64,000 nucleotides of DNA from positions 139,352 through 203,351 of the forward strand of contig PDUO01000069.1 in NCBI GenBank assembly GCA_003008705.1, given 5' to 3'. This document shows, piece by piece, positions 32,653 through 44,195 of the stretch (within the stretch, counting starts at the first letter, position 1; the number at the start of each line of letters is the position of its first letter). This DNA is from Pezicula radicicola (lineage: Eukaryota; Ascomycota; Leotiomycetes; Helotiales; Dermateaceae). Below the pieces are notes generated by a model. It ran no database searches and was not told the DNA's origin. It worked only from the letters and a program-made list of their open reading frames with translations. Made by a program: the position numbers and the translations under genes.

Positions 32653-33418
32653 TTGTTGGAGCGCTAGACATCATAGTGATTCCGTCGGCCGGGCGGAGTG
32701 CATTAAGCATCTACGGATGCCCCGTTTCTCCAGCAAAGGTCTAAGAACTCTAGTTAAGTAGATCTGCAATCGGGAGTGTTTAGTATCAAGTTGCTGGTAG
32801 GCGGTATTCCGCGGACCCCGAGCTGCGCCAAGATGTTCTGGCTGACTTTACAAACCTCTCCCCTCCATTCCCAATTAAAGTTAAGGCTAACCTAACAAAC
32901 CTTTCCGACCATTCCTAATTAGGGTGCCAATCTGTGCTTGCTCTTTCGTAGCGTTGGTAGAAAAACGGCACTCTTCCGGTGTCCTTCGCACGGCTCAAGT
33001 CCATGTCCACAAATCAGTTAGAGAGGGTGTGTGTGGTCTTCCTTCTTGGACGCAATAAGGCCCATGAGGGGGTTCCTGTTGCCAAGCAACCTTGGGAGAT
33101 GGCGTCGGAGAAATGGCTTGAAGCAGGGCAGGCATACGCAAATGATTCCAACATTAACCTCAATCGTGCTAAAGTTTGACTACTATCAAATGATCTATGA
33201 TATTACGAAGCAAGAGGGGGATAGAGATAATGCTACTTACGTCCATGTCACAACGTCGCTCGCAAACCATATAGTGTCTACTGCACTAATAATAACAAGA
33301 CTTTCTTCAACTGGATAATGCTAACAATGTAAACACTTTTAGAAATTAGTTTATTCTCCTTGTTTGCGAACAATTTAAGGAATGACTTACAGTGTCCCAG
33401 TCATACAGAGGCTAGCTA
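32653..33418. other. Unassigned; short protein-like segment
   Basis: At about 33170-33318 the plus strand reads KFDYYQMIYDITKQEGDRDN and LANHIVSTALIITRL before a stop. It may belong to the following P450 relic or to another lost gene. A near-repeated motif (taattaaagttaaggctaacctaacaaacctt versus cctaattaggg) at 32870-32920 has no clear meaning. Confidence 0.3.
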
Positions 33419-34968
33419 ATGCAACTTTCTCTCTTGGCAGTTGCAATCTTCAATCTACCGAGGACCGCAAGAATTTTGGACACGTTAATGCATGATCCGG
33501 ACGTAATCGTTATATCCCAGCTTTTTGCTAATTGTCTACAGCTGAACAAGAATTCGAATGACCCGAGAAGAGAGTATAAAATCTTGCTACTGCCGGTTCC
33601 ATTGCTAATTCTCCCACAATGGGCAATCGGTGAAATAAATTCTCTACCTAAGATCAAGCTTCTCTAAACCAAGAGCTGTACGTACATCCGGTTTCTCGGT
33701 CGACATACATTACTGGGACAGGAAGACGATGAGATAGACGCAGTGATTAAGCATGATTTGTCATAAGGACTGCCAGAAATCTTTGACACAATCCTTACCT
33801 CTGAGACCAAGTACGGTCTGGATACCAAATTGGGGCGTTGTCTTGACTGGAAATCTTTCACAACATTTGAGAAATTGCTCGCATAATTACGATACTTGTT
33901 GGTCGAATCTTTGTAAGACTTCTATTAAGCTGAGAAGAAGATTGGATCAACTCGACCATCATGTACACGACTGATGGAGACATTGTGGCACAGAGCCTGA
34001 GACCGTATCCGGCGATACTACGCTGCTTTGTTGCGCCCTTCCTTTCTACTGTTAAAAGCCTGAACACCAAGCGCTTGTGTGTCGAAAAACACGACCATTG
34101 ATCGAGGCACACCTTAAGTCGTGCAGCTTGCTAACAGACTCTAAAAGGGGATAAAGTTGAGAAAGAAGTGGCAGATTGATGGACTGGTTATTAGCTCGCT
34201 ACTCCAAGGCCCTATCGCCGGCTGTAATTGTGAAAGATTACTTACTTTCGTCTGCAGCAGCTTCTGTCCCGATTCCTGCCAGTCTCCTAACGCATGTATT
34301 GTTTAAGTTGGTATCACAGCCGGAATATATCGCACCATTACGGGCGAAGCTTGAAGAAATGATGCAAACCAGCAAAAAATTCAGTTTCGCCAGTTTACAT
34401 CGACTGGACAAAATGGTCAGTTTCATTAAGGAATGTCAGAGATTAAACTCTCATGGTTTTAGTCAGTATTCATTTATTAGTCAGTATTCATTTATTAGTT
34501 ATCGTATAGCGTGTGAACCTTGTTCATTGATATCCAGCTATAATAACAAGGAGAACTACTTCACAAATTAAACTATCAGACGGTAGTGCTATCCCTAAAG
34601 GAGTGTCCATAGATATTTCCAACTATACGATCAACCACTCAGCTAAGTTTTACCTAGACCCTGAAGAGTTCAAGGGCTTCAGATTTTCAGATCTCAGAAA
34701 ATCCCCCAGGAATGCTGAAAATTTTCAGTTTATGGGAACAAGCCCAGAAAATCTGAATTAGGGATATAGCAATTACACCTAGTCCGGTCGACACTTTGCT
34801 AGTAGGGAAATCAAGCTGTATTTGGGGTACATTCCAAGTAACTACTACGTCAAGCTGAGTGAGGAAGGAAGACCTGTTAACATGGTTTTTGGGGTATTAG
34901 TTGTGCCCTCTCTATTTGGAAAGCTGCTTTTTAAGAGCCGAGCCCCGATTCCAGGAATAGAGTTGTGA
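33419..34968 (+). pseudogene. Cytochrome P450 relic, nearly full length
   Basis: Segments in changing frames follow the order of a fungal, membrane-bound P450: LLLPVPLLILPQWAIGEINS (near 33600), then LPEIFDTILTSETKYGLDTK (about 33770) and CLDWKSFTTFEKLLA, then MYTTDGDIVAQSLRPYPAIL (33960), the I-helix and following region in DWLLARYSKALSPAVIVKDY (34180) and SQPEYIAPLRAKLEEMMQTS, SFIKECQRLNSHGF (the ExxR helix: KECQR), then SDGSAIPKGVSIDISNYTIN, YLDPEEFKGFRFSDL and the C-terminus IKLYLGYIPSNYYVKLSEEG ending at 34968. The heme loop is ruined: LNFGYGNHACPG-like sequence now has stops and no cysteine. Many stops and frameshifts occur. It resembles P450s of terpenoid pathways, a tentative view. 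Confidence 0.75.
34461..34499 (+). repeat. 18-bp tandem duplication inside the P450 relic
   Basis: agtcagtattcatttatt occurs twice in a row, so the relic reads SQYSFI twice. It lies just after the ExxR helix and is probably a post-inactivation slippage event. Confidence 0.85.
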
Positions 34969-35282
34969 AGGTGACATTTTTGTCATAGAGGCAGAGTTTG
35001 TAGAATTGATTAAAATAAAATAGCAATGCAGAACAGTCCAAACTTTTAGTCTACATTATGAAGCTGTCCTGTACCTTACAAAACCGTATAATAAATTACA
35101 TATATTGAGTTCTAGTACGATCTTACATCTAATGAAACCTACTTTAATTGAAAAAGCTTCTCTCCTCGAGGCCTGTACTCTAACGAGCTTCCCGATACCC
35201 AAGGCGTGACTTGTTCACTCGGGGCCCGATGAATTACTCCAGTAAGAACTTATCAAGAAGAATCTCTCATTCTCGAGTCAAA
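34969..35282. other. Spacer between two P450 relics; no gene seen
   Basis: AT-leaning sequence without coding potential. Because the upstream relic ends in a P450 C-terminus and the downstream one starts with a P450 N-terminus in the same direction, this was once the space between two tandem P450 genes. Confidence 0.5.
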
Positions 35283-35905
35283 AATGTAACGAAAGTATTT
35301 GCTCTTTAGCTACTTTGCGGCATCGTACTCAGTGGCATCACCGATCGATCTCACATATGTGAGGTTTCTTATTCATTTTTATTTCGTCACTCTGTCTTTT
35401 CTTATCATAATATATTACATCATCAAAGTAGCCTATCGCTTTTATTTCAACCCCCTAGTAAGATTTCCCGGCCCTAAAATAGCTGCGCTCACCTCTTGGT
35501 ACGTCAAGACTACCCTTCTGAAAATCAACTACCTTCTAAAAAGCTATAAACAAAGTATGAATTCTACTACGATATAGCATAAGGCGGTAAATTTCCCTTC
35601 CGTCTGCGCGAGCTCTACGCCCAATATAGACTCGTGGTACGCATCAACCCGCACGAACTATTAGTATCGGATCCCAACTTCTACTCTGCTCTGTATGCAA
35701 ATGCAGGAAAGCGTCGCGACAAGTAGAAGCCTGTGCCGGGACAGAAATGGATTCGCGACTCGGTGGCGGGCAGTATGAACCACTAACAACACCGTATAAG
35801 AAGGAGCGCCATCAACCCGGCCTTCTCGATAACCCGGATAGTGTCGCGACGTGATATTTTGCTCGAGATCTTCCTGTAGGTCGGTCGTCTGACTGCTAGA
35901 GCTTG
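35283..35905 (+). pseudogene. Cytochrome P450 relic, N-terminal part
   Basis: An ATG at 35283 is followed at once by TAA (probably CAA before), then a membrane anchor (FYFVTLSFLIIIYYIIKVAY) and the proline-rich hinge YRFYFNPLVRFPGPKIAALT, typical of microsomal P450s. After an intron (GTACGT donor) comes YEFYYDIA, stop, GGKFPFRLRELYAQYRLVVR, INPHELLVSDPNFYSALYAN, AGKRRDK, stop, KPVPGQKWIRDSVAGSMNH and a decayed HRIRRSAINPAFSITRI. Stops sit where CAA and TGG are expected, matching CpA to TpA change. The remaining two-thirds of the gene is absent. Confidence 0.8.
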
Positions 35906-36739
35906 ACATTGTAGTGTACGTGGCGTTTCGTAGTAAAAGTCAGGGAAGCGAGGGAAGGAGGAGTTATTATTTTGTAAGGTTGTTAGGCATATATTTCTTG
36001 GGTCCGTTGCTGCCTTACCGTATAATCTCGAAAAATTCGGACGCGAAACTACCCATTCGTAAAATAAGACTATACTCTTTGAAACTTAAGTAGCGAGTAC
36101 ACGTCTGAGTTAAGTGTTATATCATGTGATTCTGAACTCAGGCTAGACTTTACCTCAACATTACCTTGCTAACCTAGGTGGGTGTACTTTTCTAGGGTTA
36201 TTGCTCAGACAAACGCAACAAGAAACTTTATTAACACTACCTGACAACTTCATCACTCATCCATTCTATCAAATCTGCTAACATTCGCTACGCTGATTAA
36301 TGGCCCCTTTGGACCGCAAAGCTGTATAACGTTCCATCTAAAAGATAGAACATTTCCATCCCCTCTACCTCCGCGGGATCCTCCACTTCAGCCTAATACC
36401 TAGGGTTGTTCTTCGTTGTGGAATGCTTCGCCTAGTACCGTATTAACTTCCGCATAGGCACACCACCAAACGCCACCTTACCTAGCAATTTCTATAATTA
36501 CCACTAGAATCCCGCCTGGCTTTTATTTGCTAGTGGTAAAGGTTCCTCTCCATTGCAGCATCAGCGGCTAATAGCTCTGGCGATATTTGAGTTAAGGGGC
36601 TCTCGCCATAGCCATTAACCTTTGCCGTCAATCCACCTTCTCTTGCCATTGTCTCGAGTGGCAAGTCTCGATAGTCTATGGCGATAGGTGTAACATTATT
36701 TAGCGGAAGCTGGAATGGTCTAGCGGAGACGAAGGTTTG
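35906..36739. other. No gene seen; may contain the decayed 3' part of the next relic
   Basis: Minus-strand frames near 36300-36700 show short protein-like pieces broken by many stops. They probably belong to the G-patch-like relic, but homology could not be argued. Confidence 0.35.
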
Positions 36740-37170
36740 AGATTTCTATTAAGAAAAGTAGCTTGCGCCCAGAGTGCTCGTTCATAATTGGTCCACCAAC
36801 CTTTCGCCAGTGGTACCTACTGTAGGATTTCGTCGAATTTGTATTCCTTGCCCTTTCGTACAGAGAGCTCTGCATATCCTAGGCCACGCAATGATTGCTG
36901 TTTGGTTACCGGTATTAGGGTGGTTTGACCTTGGTTAAATCTGCTAAGACCGGTGCCGTTCCCCTAGACGTGTGCCTGAAATAGTATCTCTATGAGTCTT
37001 TTGCATCCTGTACAGTGAATTCTTAATATGATTCTCAAGGTAGCGTTAAGTATTGCCTTGATAGGTGTATGAAAGCATGTTAGTGGGCTAGCCACGTTTC
37101 TAACAATGGTGTACTTCTGTGCTTCGATATTTGCGCCTAAAGTCGGCCACGACGAAGTTCCAAGCATTTA
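36740..37170 (-). pseudogene. G-patch-like gene relic
   Basis: The minus strand reads QKYTIVRNVASPLTCFHTPI, a stop (TAG) after FQAHV, then GNGTGLSRFNQGQTTLIPV and QQSLRGLGYAELSVRKGKEY, KFDEILQ, TAG, VPLAKGWWTNYERALWAQAT. The spacing GxGTGL..QG..PIPV..GLGY recalls a G-patch, a glycine-rich motif of RNA-helicase cofactors, but G-patch identity is tentative. At least two stops fit TGG or CAG to TAG. The protein continues leftward with more stops. Confidence 0.45.
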
Positions 37171-37491
37171 GACTTTCAAATTCTTACAAGCGTTATCCAG
37201 GAGTATAGCTAGTGTACAAGAAAGGAACTTTTCTGTAGGCATTCAAAAACAAGAATTTTAACAACTTTCAAAACCCCCATAAGTGTAACTTGAAATCTCT
37301 CATTATGATACACGAAGAAAGTCTTAATAGTATCACATTCTCATGACGATGACAATGACTCTAATAATTCAGACTTTGCACCTGAAAATCCAAGAGATCT
37401 GTTTGCCGGTGGAGAGAAGTTAGGTTTAACCCATTGTTTGCCATTCGTCTTCTTTAGATTCTCCCTCCTTCATGACCTTGGTGGTCAGCTG

Positions 37492-37543
37492 CTAGTGGAC
37501 CATTCTGACAGAACCTACCCACTTCAACCATTTGGTCCACTAG
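37492..37543. repeat. 11-bp inverted repeat with 30-bp loop
   Basis: ctagtggacca (37492-37502) is repeated inverted at 37533-37543. It could form a small hairpin. No function is evident; it lies in a minus-strand frame without recognisable product. Confidence 0.7.
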
Positions 37544-37702
37544 CCTACCCACCAATGCACAGACGGCTTCGCCCATTGCTGTGATAATCGTCCCATACAA
37601 TAACTCGGTAGCTGATATCGTGAAGTCTTTGCAAGAAATCATCACTAAGGCTAGCGGGCACAAGCATCCGTGATCCTCTCACCTGAATATACCACAAAAG
37701 GC

Positions 37703-38660
37703 CATGGTCGATGCAACTAATCTTAGTGTCGACAACAGACTCGGTAGTATCGCCGGTTTCGGTTACAGTAACAACTACACAGAGTAAATGCCTGCTACAA
37801 CATATAATTGATATAAATTGTTATGGATTGTAGGCATTACGCTAACGACCATGATGGGTTCGGGAGCAATAATAGATGGGTCGATAATAGTAATAGTCAC
37901 TACCTATCATAACATCAATTACCACTGCACAAACATCGAGGGCTTGAATTTATGCAGCCAATTCAGCACAATGGATTGCCTACGAAGAATTACACCGAGA
38001 GGATACCTCAATCTCCCTTACCACATGCAAACGACCAACAACTACTACTACCCCTCATCTTGCCAAGTCATCCAATATGGCCTAGTTCGTTAGTGAACCT
38101 AGCAAGTTATTCAAAAGCTGCACCAGTTGCAATTCAGAAATGTTCGGTGTTGAACAAAGGTATGAGTTATGCACAGCTTATGTTTTCTTGTTTACTAAGA
38201 TTATATTTCTAACCTGTTTCTAAGGTCCTCCGTCAGAAAGAAAAGTATCTCTCTGTAGAAGACCATAGTCTGCCAACATGTCTAATAGCGAGTCACTAGA
38301 TTCTGACTCGATGGGAGTGTCAGTGTTACAAGCTTTTACGAGGTCTCCTACCTCTCCGATCGAGTTGCTACCCCCATTACTAACGTCATCTGGGATACCT
38401 ATAACTGGTCTGCAATCGCCTGGATCTTCAGCGCCAAACCCAACTCTGGGCTAGGCTCGAAAAGCTCTCGTTACATTAATCGACTTCCGCAAGGCTCATG
38501 GTAACTTATTCGATCAGAACATAACCCGCTTGGAACTGACCGAGGAACTGTGACGACAACAAAGTATAGTACAGCAGGGTTACAGACTCCTAGTGCCAAA
38601 GGTAGAGCAGTCCAGTGAAGCTGACATACTACGACGGGGGGAAAGGGTAATGTATTGAAT
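37703..38660 (+). pseudogene. Relic of an unrecognised spliced gene
   Basis: Several plus-strand segments look coding: IQHNGLPTKNYTERIPQSPL with VAIQKCSVLNK (37955-38160), a GTATGA..CTAACC..TAAG intron (38161-38225), then PPSERKVSLCRRP, TAG, SANMSNSESLDSDSMGVSVL, a serine/proline-rich stretch (PGSSAPNPTLG, TAG) and ARKALVTLIDFRKAHGNLFD with NITRLELTEEL, a stop, and RQQSIVQQGYRLLVPKVEQS. The joined frame across the intron and the amber stops support a once-functional gene mutated by CpA to TpA changes. The N-terminal part is unclear and no family was recognised. Confidence 0.4.
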
Positions 38661-38939
38661 GGGAAAATGAAGCTTCCATAACTTGAATCAGTCCGCGCAA
38701 ATTTATTGTTTCTTCGCCGTCTGGGTGAGTTTCTCTATGGCATTCTAGCTGAAGGTTCACATAGTTTCAAGTATATAATACTTAGTATAAGACAGTTATC
38801 TACAAGATCTTTAATCCTTAGGGAGATTGATTCCGGCCCTAGCAGATTTTATTCGTGCGGATAGCCGCCAACAACACCTTTAGCCTGGCCACTGTGAAAC
38901 CCAACAAACGAAATACAAACACCTCTTCTTCACCGCCGT

Positions 38940-39460
38940 GGTGGAACGCTGGCTTGTTTCCACCAGATCGGTGAATTCTACGTCAATTCAAATGGTTGTT
39001 AACTGGCGACTTTATTCTTTGGTAATGCCCATCACTTTAATGTATCCCTATGGTCTGATGCCGCTAACGTATCCAAACATCGCTCTAAAATTTGGCTCCA
39101 TGCTCGCAAAATCCTTGTCAATTCCAGCTCCTCGGAGTAAGGTTCGTAAGTGAAATGGCGGATCATGATATTGTGCCTACGCTGGCTTAACACCTCATTC
39201 CATTGGGTATATTGCAACCATGGGTCGGCCTCATTAGCCGGGGCCTTCTTCAACAACGTCAATTGCCGCTCTTTGGCTTCGACTTTCCAATGCTCAATAT
39301 CCTCCTGTACAATCTGGTCATCAACCTCACCCTGGCTATAGCTGTCATCGTGACTGCCGTTCTCTGCGTCATCATCGCTGTCGTCTAACTCGATCGTCGG
39401 CTTCAGTAATGCTAGCTAACTAGCCTGGCTGACCAGACTAGACTAGCTGCTTACCCTCAT
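38940..39460 (-). pseudogene. OrsC/DUF3505-like gene relic
   Basis: On the minus strand an acidic stretch (IELDDSDDDAENGSHDDSYS) leads into EDIEHWKVEAKERQLTLLKK, DPWLQYTQWNEVLSQRRHNI, ELTRILRAWSQILERCLDTL, then K, TGA, WALPKNKVAS, TAA, QPFELT, TAG. This matches from memory a fungal family annotated as orsellinic-acid-cluster protein C or DUF3505, also found in front of telomere-linked RecQ-type helicases. The three stops stand where TGG, CAA and CAG are expected. The zinc-finger-like rest and any helicase were not found. The assignment is tentative. Confidence 0.45.
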
Positions 39461-39847
39461 CCACAACCCAATACCGTTCTTTCCATTCCCAAACCATGAT
39501 TGCATCAGTACTCGACTAAACAAATTCTCGTTTTGATATTGCTCCTGAGGGTTTTCCCACAAACAATATTCAACAAAGAATACATCAGCACAAGTTATCG
39601 CGACCACTGCTGAAGATAAATTTCAAAGGCAAGTACGATTCTGGTGAACTTCTAACCTCCTACGCTCTTTGATATCCATCGAGCTAAGACACCGCATTCC
39701 AAGATTTCACCTTTAACAACATCTTACAGTATGTCCTCATTATTATATAGCCATGGAGATAATCCTCACCACTCCGATGTCCTGCGTTTTTAATATTCAC
39801 CTTTACAATACTGACATGTTAGATAGGATTCAGGAGTTGCAGTCACA

Positions 39848-40735
39848 ATGTGGTCCGCAATCATCCCCGAGCTCATAACCATCACGGTCTGGGTTCTAAC
39901 CTTCCTCTGCATCCTCGCTGGCACTGAACCAGGTAATCTTCAAGACCACGCCGTCATGTCAATAAATACCACTGGTCTCAAACAGTATGAGCCTTCCACT
40001 CTCCACGATGTCTACAATATCTACATGTCGACAGTCTGCGCGGGAGATTACGCGAACACCAGTCCCAACTCTCCACTCACGAATTTCACCTGCACCGCAC
40101 CGTCCTCATATTGTAAGCTGACTCCTCTCCTATACTCGATATCCCATCGTAGGACATTTACCTTACCGTATCCACTCCCCTCAATCTACCAGAAGTGAAC
40201 ACTTGGAGTTTACCAGAGCTGATATTCTCTAAATAGCTCAGTTTAACCCTCGCAATAAGTCCATCACCAATCCTCCCTTGAACGAGCCTAGTAACTTCCC
40301 AGTCGTAATCCAAGACAAGTTCCTCGACTACAACCTCCAGCTACACGTTGCTTGGGTTTTCTATGTCCTCTCCATGGTCTGGACAGGCTTGGCTATGATA
40401 TTTGGTCTCACGGCTTTACTTAAGGGCGCAATCGGTGGATTCATAATAATGTTTACTTCTGTACGTGGATATCAATGTTCCGACCCCAATATCTACATTC
40501 AGCTAACGGCCAATAGTCTGCCTCCACCTGCCTCTTTATCTCCTCTGTCATTGTATCCATCGTACAACAGGGTGGGGTGGAGTTTATAAACAACGCTGGA
40601 AACGGTGAAATCTCGGCTTCTAGTACAAGTGAACTTCTGGCCTTGACATGGAGCGCTTTCGCACTAAGCTCGCTTTCTACTCTCGTATGGTTCAGTGCGG
40701 GGCTTGTGAGTGCGGTTTTTAGAAGTATGGAGTAG
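39848..40735 (+). CDS. SUR7/PalI family (claudin-like) plasma-membrane protein
   Basis: Three exons: 39848-40112, 40237-40460, 40517-40735, giving 235 residues. The introns have GTAAGC and GTACGT donors, and GCTAAC precedes the second acceptor. Four membrane spans: LITITVWVLTFLCILAG, WVFYVLSMVWTGLAMIFGLT, STCLFISSVIVSIVQ, and LTWSAFALSSLSTLVWFSAG. The long first loop has cysteines (STVCAG, TCTAPSS) and NxT sites, as in fungal SUR7/PalI proteins, which mark plasma-membrane microdomains (eisosomes) or sense ambient pH. Which subfamily applies is unclear. The gene is intact although decayed genes surround it. Confidence 0.75.
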
Positions 40736-42574
40736 TTTTGCATGCTGATGTGGGTGGGGGACATTGCAAATTCGAGAGAGGGTGTGTAAAATACTCATAG
40801 AAATCCGTTGATTCTTCAAAATGCGGTGGAATATTAGAGAATAGATCAAGATTTTTCCAGCATGAGGATGGATCCTATTGAACTTTAGTGAATTTTAATC
40901 TAGTCATCTTTCAAAGCATGTGCTATTCAATGTAATATTTAATGTCTATGTAGGCCGATGCCGATCAACCCGTATATGTTGAATTCTTGGACCATAACAT
41001 AAAATTCAATAAAAAATTCGACTTCCGAAAGATGAGTAGTCTCTGCTATCGAATAAAGCGACACCATGGGCATGGCCTCGTGATGGAGTCTTGCTAGCCT
41101 GATTACTTGAATCTTTCTCAATGTTGCCCAACGGAAGGAAACACACTGAGTTTTGTTGTTCGCCTCGATATCGTTTGGCAGTAACTTCTAAGATACTCTT
41201 TGAAACCTTCACCACTAGAGACTAGACCACAATCCTTTCCTTTTGCCCTCCCCATCTCGACGGTTGCGACACTAGCACATATTTCCGTATTTCGACTTTG
41301 CTATCTAATGCATCTAGATTAGTTGAGCTCCTCGTTCAAGTCTCCTGGAAGTTGTATCTAGAATATCGGGAAATAGGATGGGAGTCTAGAAATGATGAAG
41401 CACGATCCTGTCTGTGCCTGCGTTGAGCAGAATAAGCGGATTTTTGCAAGCAAATTTACTCAACTACGAGTAACTGAACCGCGCTAATAAGAAAATACCT
41501 ATCACCTCCCGCCCCCCAATATGAGGGACACTCCCGAATGGTTAATGCGGAGCGAGGCTAGTGTGAGACGCGGTTACACATTGAAAAAGGGAGCTTTGCA
41601 TAGGTAGTTTTTCTCCTCATAATTCAAGATCGTGCCACGATCGCGCCACCGAAAAAAACTAGCGCGGGAATGCATCAAACGGACAAGATTATACGGAATA
41701 CAGTAAAAACCCCAGCTCAATCGCATGGAACCCAAGCTTTTCCAGTTTTGTACCAAGGCTTGGTAGAGACCACTCAAGCGTTTAAGATCAGCTAGACTCG
41801 AAATCATGATCTTTCCTCTCCATTCCTGTCAGGTTGTTAGCGGTTAGCTCTCTTCCAAACGAGCCACTCAGTAGTACAATGTTATACCGTTCTAATTAGG
41901 ATTTTTGCGAGGAGGCAGGGGACAGTAAAAGTTCGAAGATTCTATCACGTTAGATCATGACATTGAGGCTAAATAGCGGTTAATACTGTCGCAGTTCCAT
42001 GGCTTCTTATCTTAAACAAAATAAATGAAAACTAATATCTTAATGTCTCAACTTTCATATCTTCAGCCGAGCGAGCCCTTCCTAAGTCAATATCATACAT
42101 CCTTTGTTCTGCATTCGCAGAATTTAAAGTCTGAAACACTGCATCAAGTTGGTAAAGTAATAGTCGCATCGCAGCGATTGAATCTCCTCCAAATCGGAAA
42201 AAGCTATCTCTAAGATTAATCTCGCCGGGACTGACTTTGGGGATATTGACCTAGAGTTTTTGCAAGAGCATCTCGGTTTCTGTTGAGGGTAGGCCTCCTA
42301 GTTGGCGCACGTCAACAACCCATGTCAAGTCATATCGGTCTCTTTCAATCGAGGACTATGCTGCTGTCACAGCCTTGAGTAGGTTGTCTATATACTGATA
42401 AACACAATGTGTAGTTGTAACTGAATAGGTGTTGTTGAAATAAGTTAGGAATCGAATTGGGCCATATGGTTGTGTTGTGTACAAAATCAAGAAAGATGTA
42501 GAACCCAACTCCAACCAGTACCTAAAACGAAACCCAAAGCTGTACTAATACAAAACCCAACCAAGATCGTTCAC
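40736..42574. other. 1.8-kb gene-poor stretch
   Basis: Open frames here (for example 41574-41807 minus and 42025-42213 plus) have no recognisable motifs and atypical composition. No RNA gene or repeat was recognised. Confidence 0.45.
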
Positions 42575-44195
42575 TCATAAACCAAGATCCTTCTTCACCC
42601 CCTTAACATACACCTCGACAGCCCACTCATGAATCACACCCAGCTTCTCTACAACCGTCCGAACATGCGCCGAACTCGTAAGTCTCCCATTGTAAATAAC
42701 ATTGAAAGTGCAACCCGACCACGCAGACGCAATATCACCACTACGCTTCTTCGTCCTAAACACATAAATAGCAACATGTTCGCGGACAATAGACACACCA
42801 AAGTGAAGGAGAGACAAGTCGTAGTACTTCAAATCCAGCTCAGACACCTGCCCTGGCTGCTTTGCAAGCCCCTTCCGAGAGAGTTGGAACCGATTATACA
42901 GCGCTATCGCTCCATATACAGCAAGTCGGTCGCGCACCTGATCGAATCTGTCCTCGAGTTCGGGCTCTAGAGTGGCTGAGAGGCTGTCATCGAATGCTAC
43001 GGTCAGGTATGGTAGCACGCCTCGGGTCTCGGTAGGGAACAGAGGTTTGGTGACGAAGACGGCTGATTCAAGCTGGGTTAGATCAGGGTCGTCGCAGGTG
43101 AAGTTGCAGGCGTTGATCATGTACGCGAGGTCGAAATGCGAGAGGGGGAGTGAGAGGGGGAGTGAGGGTGGGTGGTTGGGGATTGGATTTGTTGAGGGAG
43201 TTCTGTTAAGCTGTTTCGACGAAGCGGATGGATAAGATCGAGTCTTCGTTGAAGCTCTAGAAGCTGAGGTGCGATTGTGCGATGGTGAGCTTACTGTGGT
43301 GGGTTGTGGGATGGTTGAGGATCTTGCAGGTACCGACGACGCTGGCCGGGTCTGCAGAATAGGTGGAGTTTCGTAGCGACCTGCCCCTGGGCTAGAGGCT
43401 TTGAAGAACGGCGCATAGTATGTCTGGCGCACCGCGAAGGAAGAGGACGCTGCTGGAAGGCTAAGGATGCCCATAGAGTCGATGAACTTGTAATAGTTGA
43501 AAAATGGCACGTCCTTGTATAGCATGTATGCCTGTGCCTGCTGAGCAAACCCTTCAAAATCAAGCATTAGATTCTGATCTTGTGTGTCTTGCCATACAGC
43601 CACTCCACTAACGTGCGGACACTTGTTTTGCATTAATGCGCGAATGTTCTGCAGGATGGGGTCCTTCAAGTTGGTGCCACAAAGTTGGATGCCATATTGT
43701 TGCAGGTCAGGTGTTGTGGTATGAGCACTCTCGCTTGCAGCCATCGCGTCAAGTATGGGATCGAATGAGAGAGGTGGCGCTGGGTCGAATGATGAAGAGC
43801 TGCGCCGGACGAGATCCCACAGCTCGTGGATCTCTTCTGGGTCGGTACTGAGGGGGAGAGATTCGTGAGGTTGCGGCAACGGTAGTAGTGGCAGGAAATC
43901 AAAGGAGTCAAAACTAGAAGCGGATCTTTGTTAACATTGATTCCCAGGAATTGAGAGATGGAAGAAGAGCAATGGGGGATTAAGAGATGCAAAAGCCTTG
44001 AACGTGCCTTTGGCAAGAAGCTTGGTCGTTGAGTGAGGGTGTGGGTGAAGGTGAAGGCGATGTTAGAGGTGGAGGGGGAGGTGGAGGTGTAGATGTGGAT
44101 GTTGGTACTTCATGCTGTGGCTGCGGTAGTTGCAATTGCAGTTGGTGAATATCATGGCTGTCGTCGGCCTGGCGATGACATGTTAAAGCGGTCAT
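42575..44195 (-). CDS. Uncharacterised protein, DUF7924-like C-terminus
   Basis: The main open frame runs from about 43930 to 42575 and has no ATG at its left end; in-frame ATG 43742 (MAASESAHTT) would give about 388 residues. A second exon may start at ATG 44195 (MTALTCHRQADD, then a proline-rich stretch); joining it needs a GC-AG intron with donor AAAG/GCACGT near 44010, which is speculative. The middle (43150-43380) is Ser/Thr/Pro-rich and disordered. The C-terminal ~170 residues are ordered: GVLPYLTVAFDDSLSATLEP, VYGAIALYNRFQLSRKGL, HFGVSIVREHVAIYVFRTKK, WSGCTFNVIYNGRLTS and GVIHEWAVEVYVKGVKKDL. The strand/helix order resembles the fungal domain of unknown function DUF7924, a tentative match. 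No function is assigned. Confidence 0.6.
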
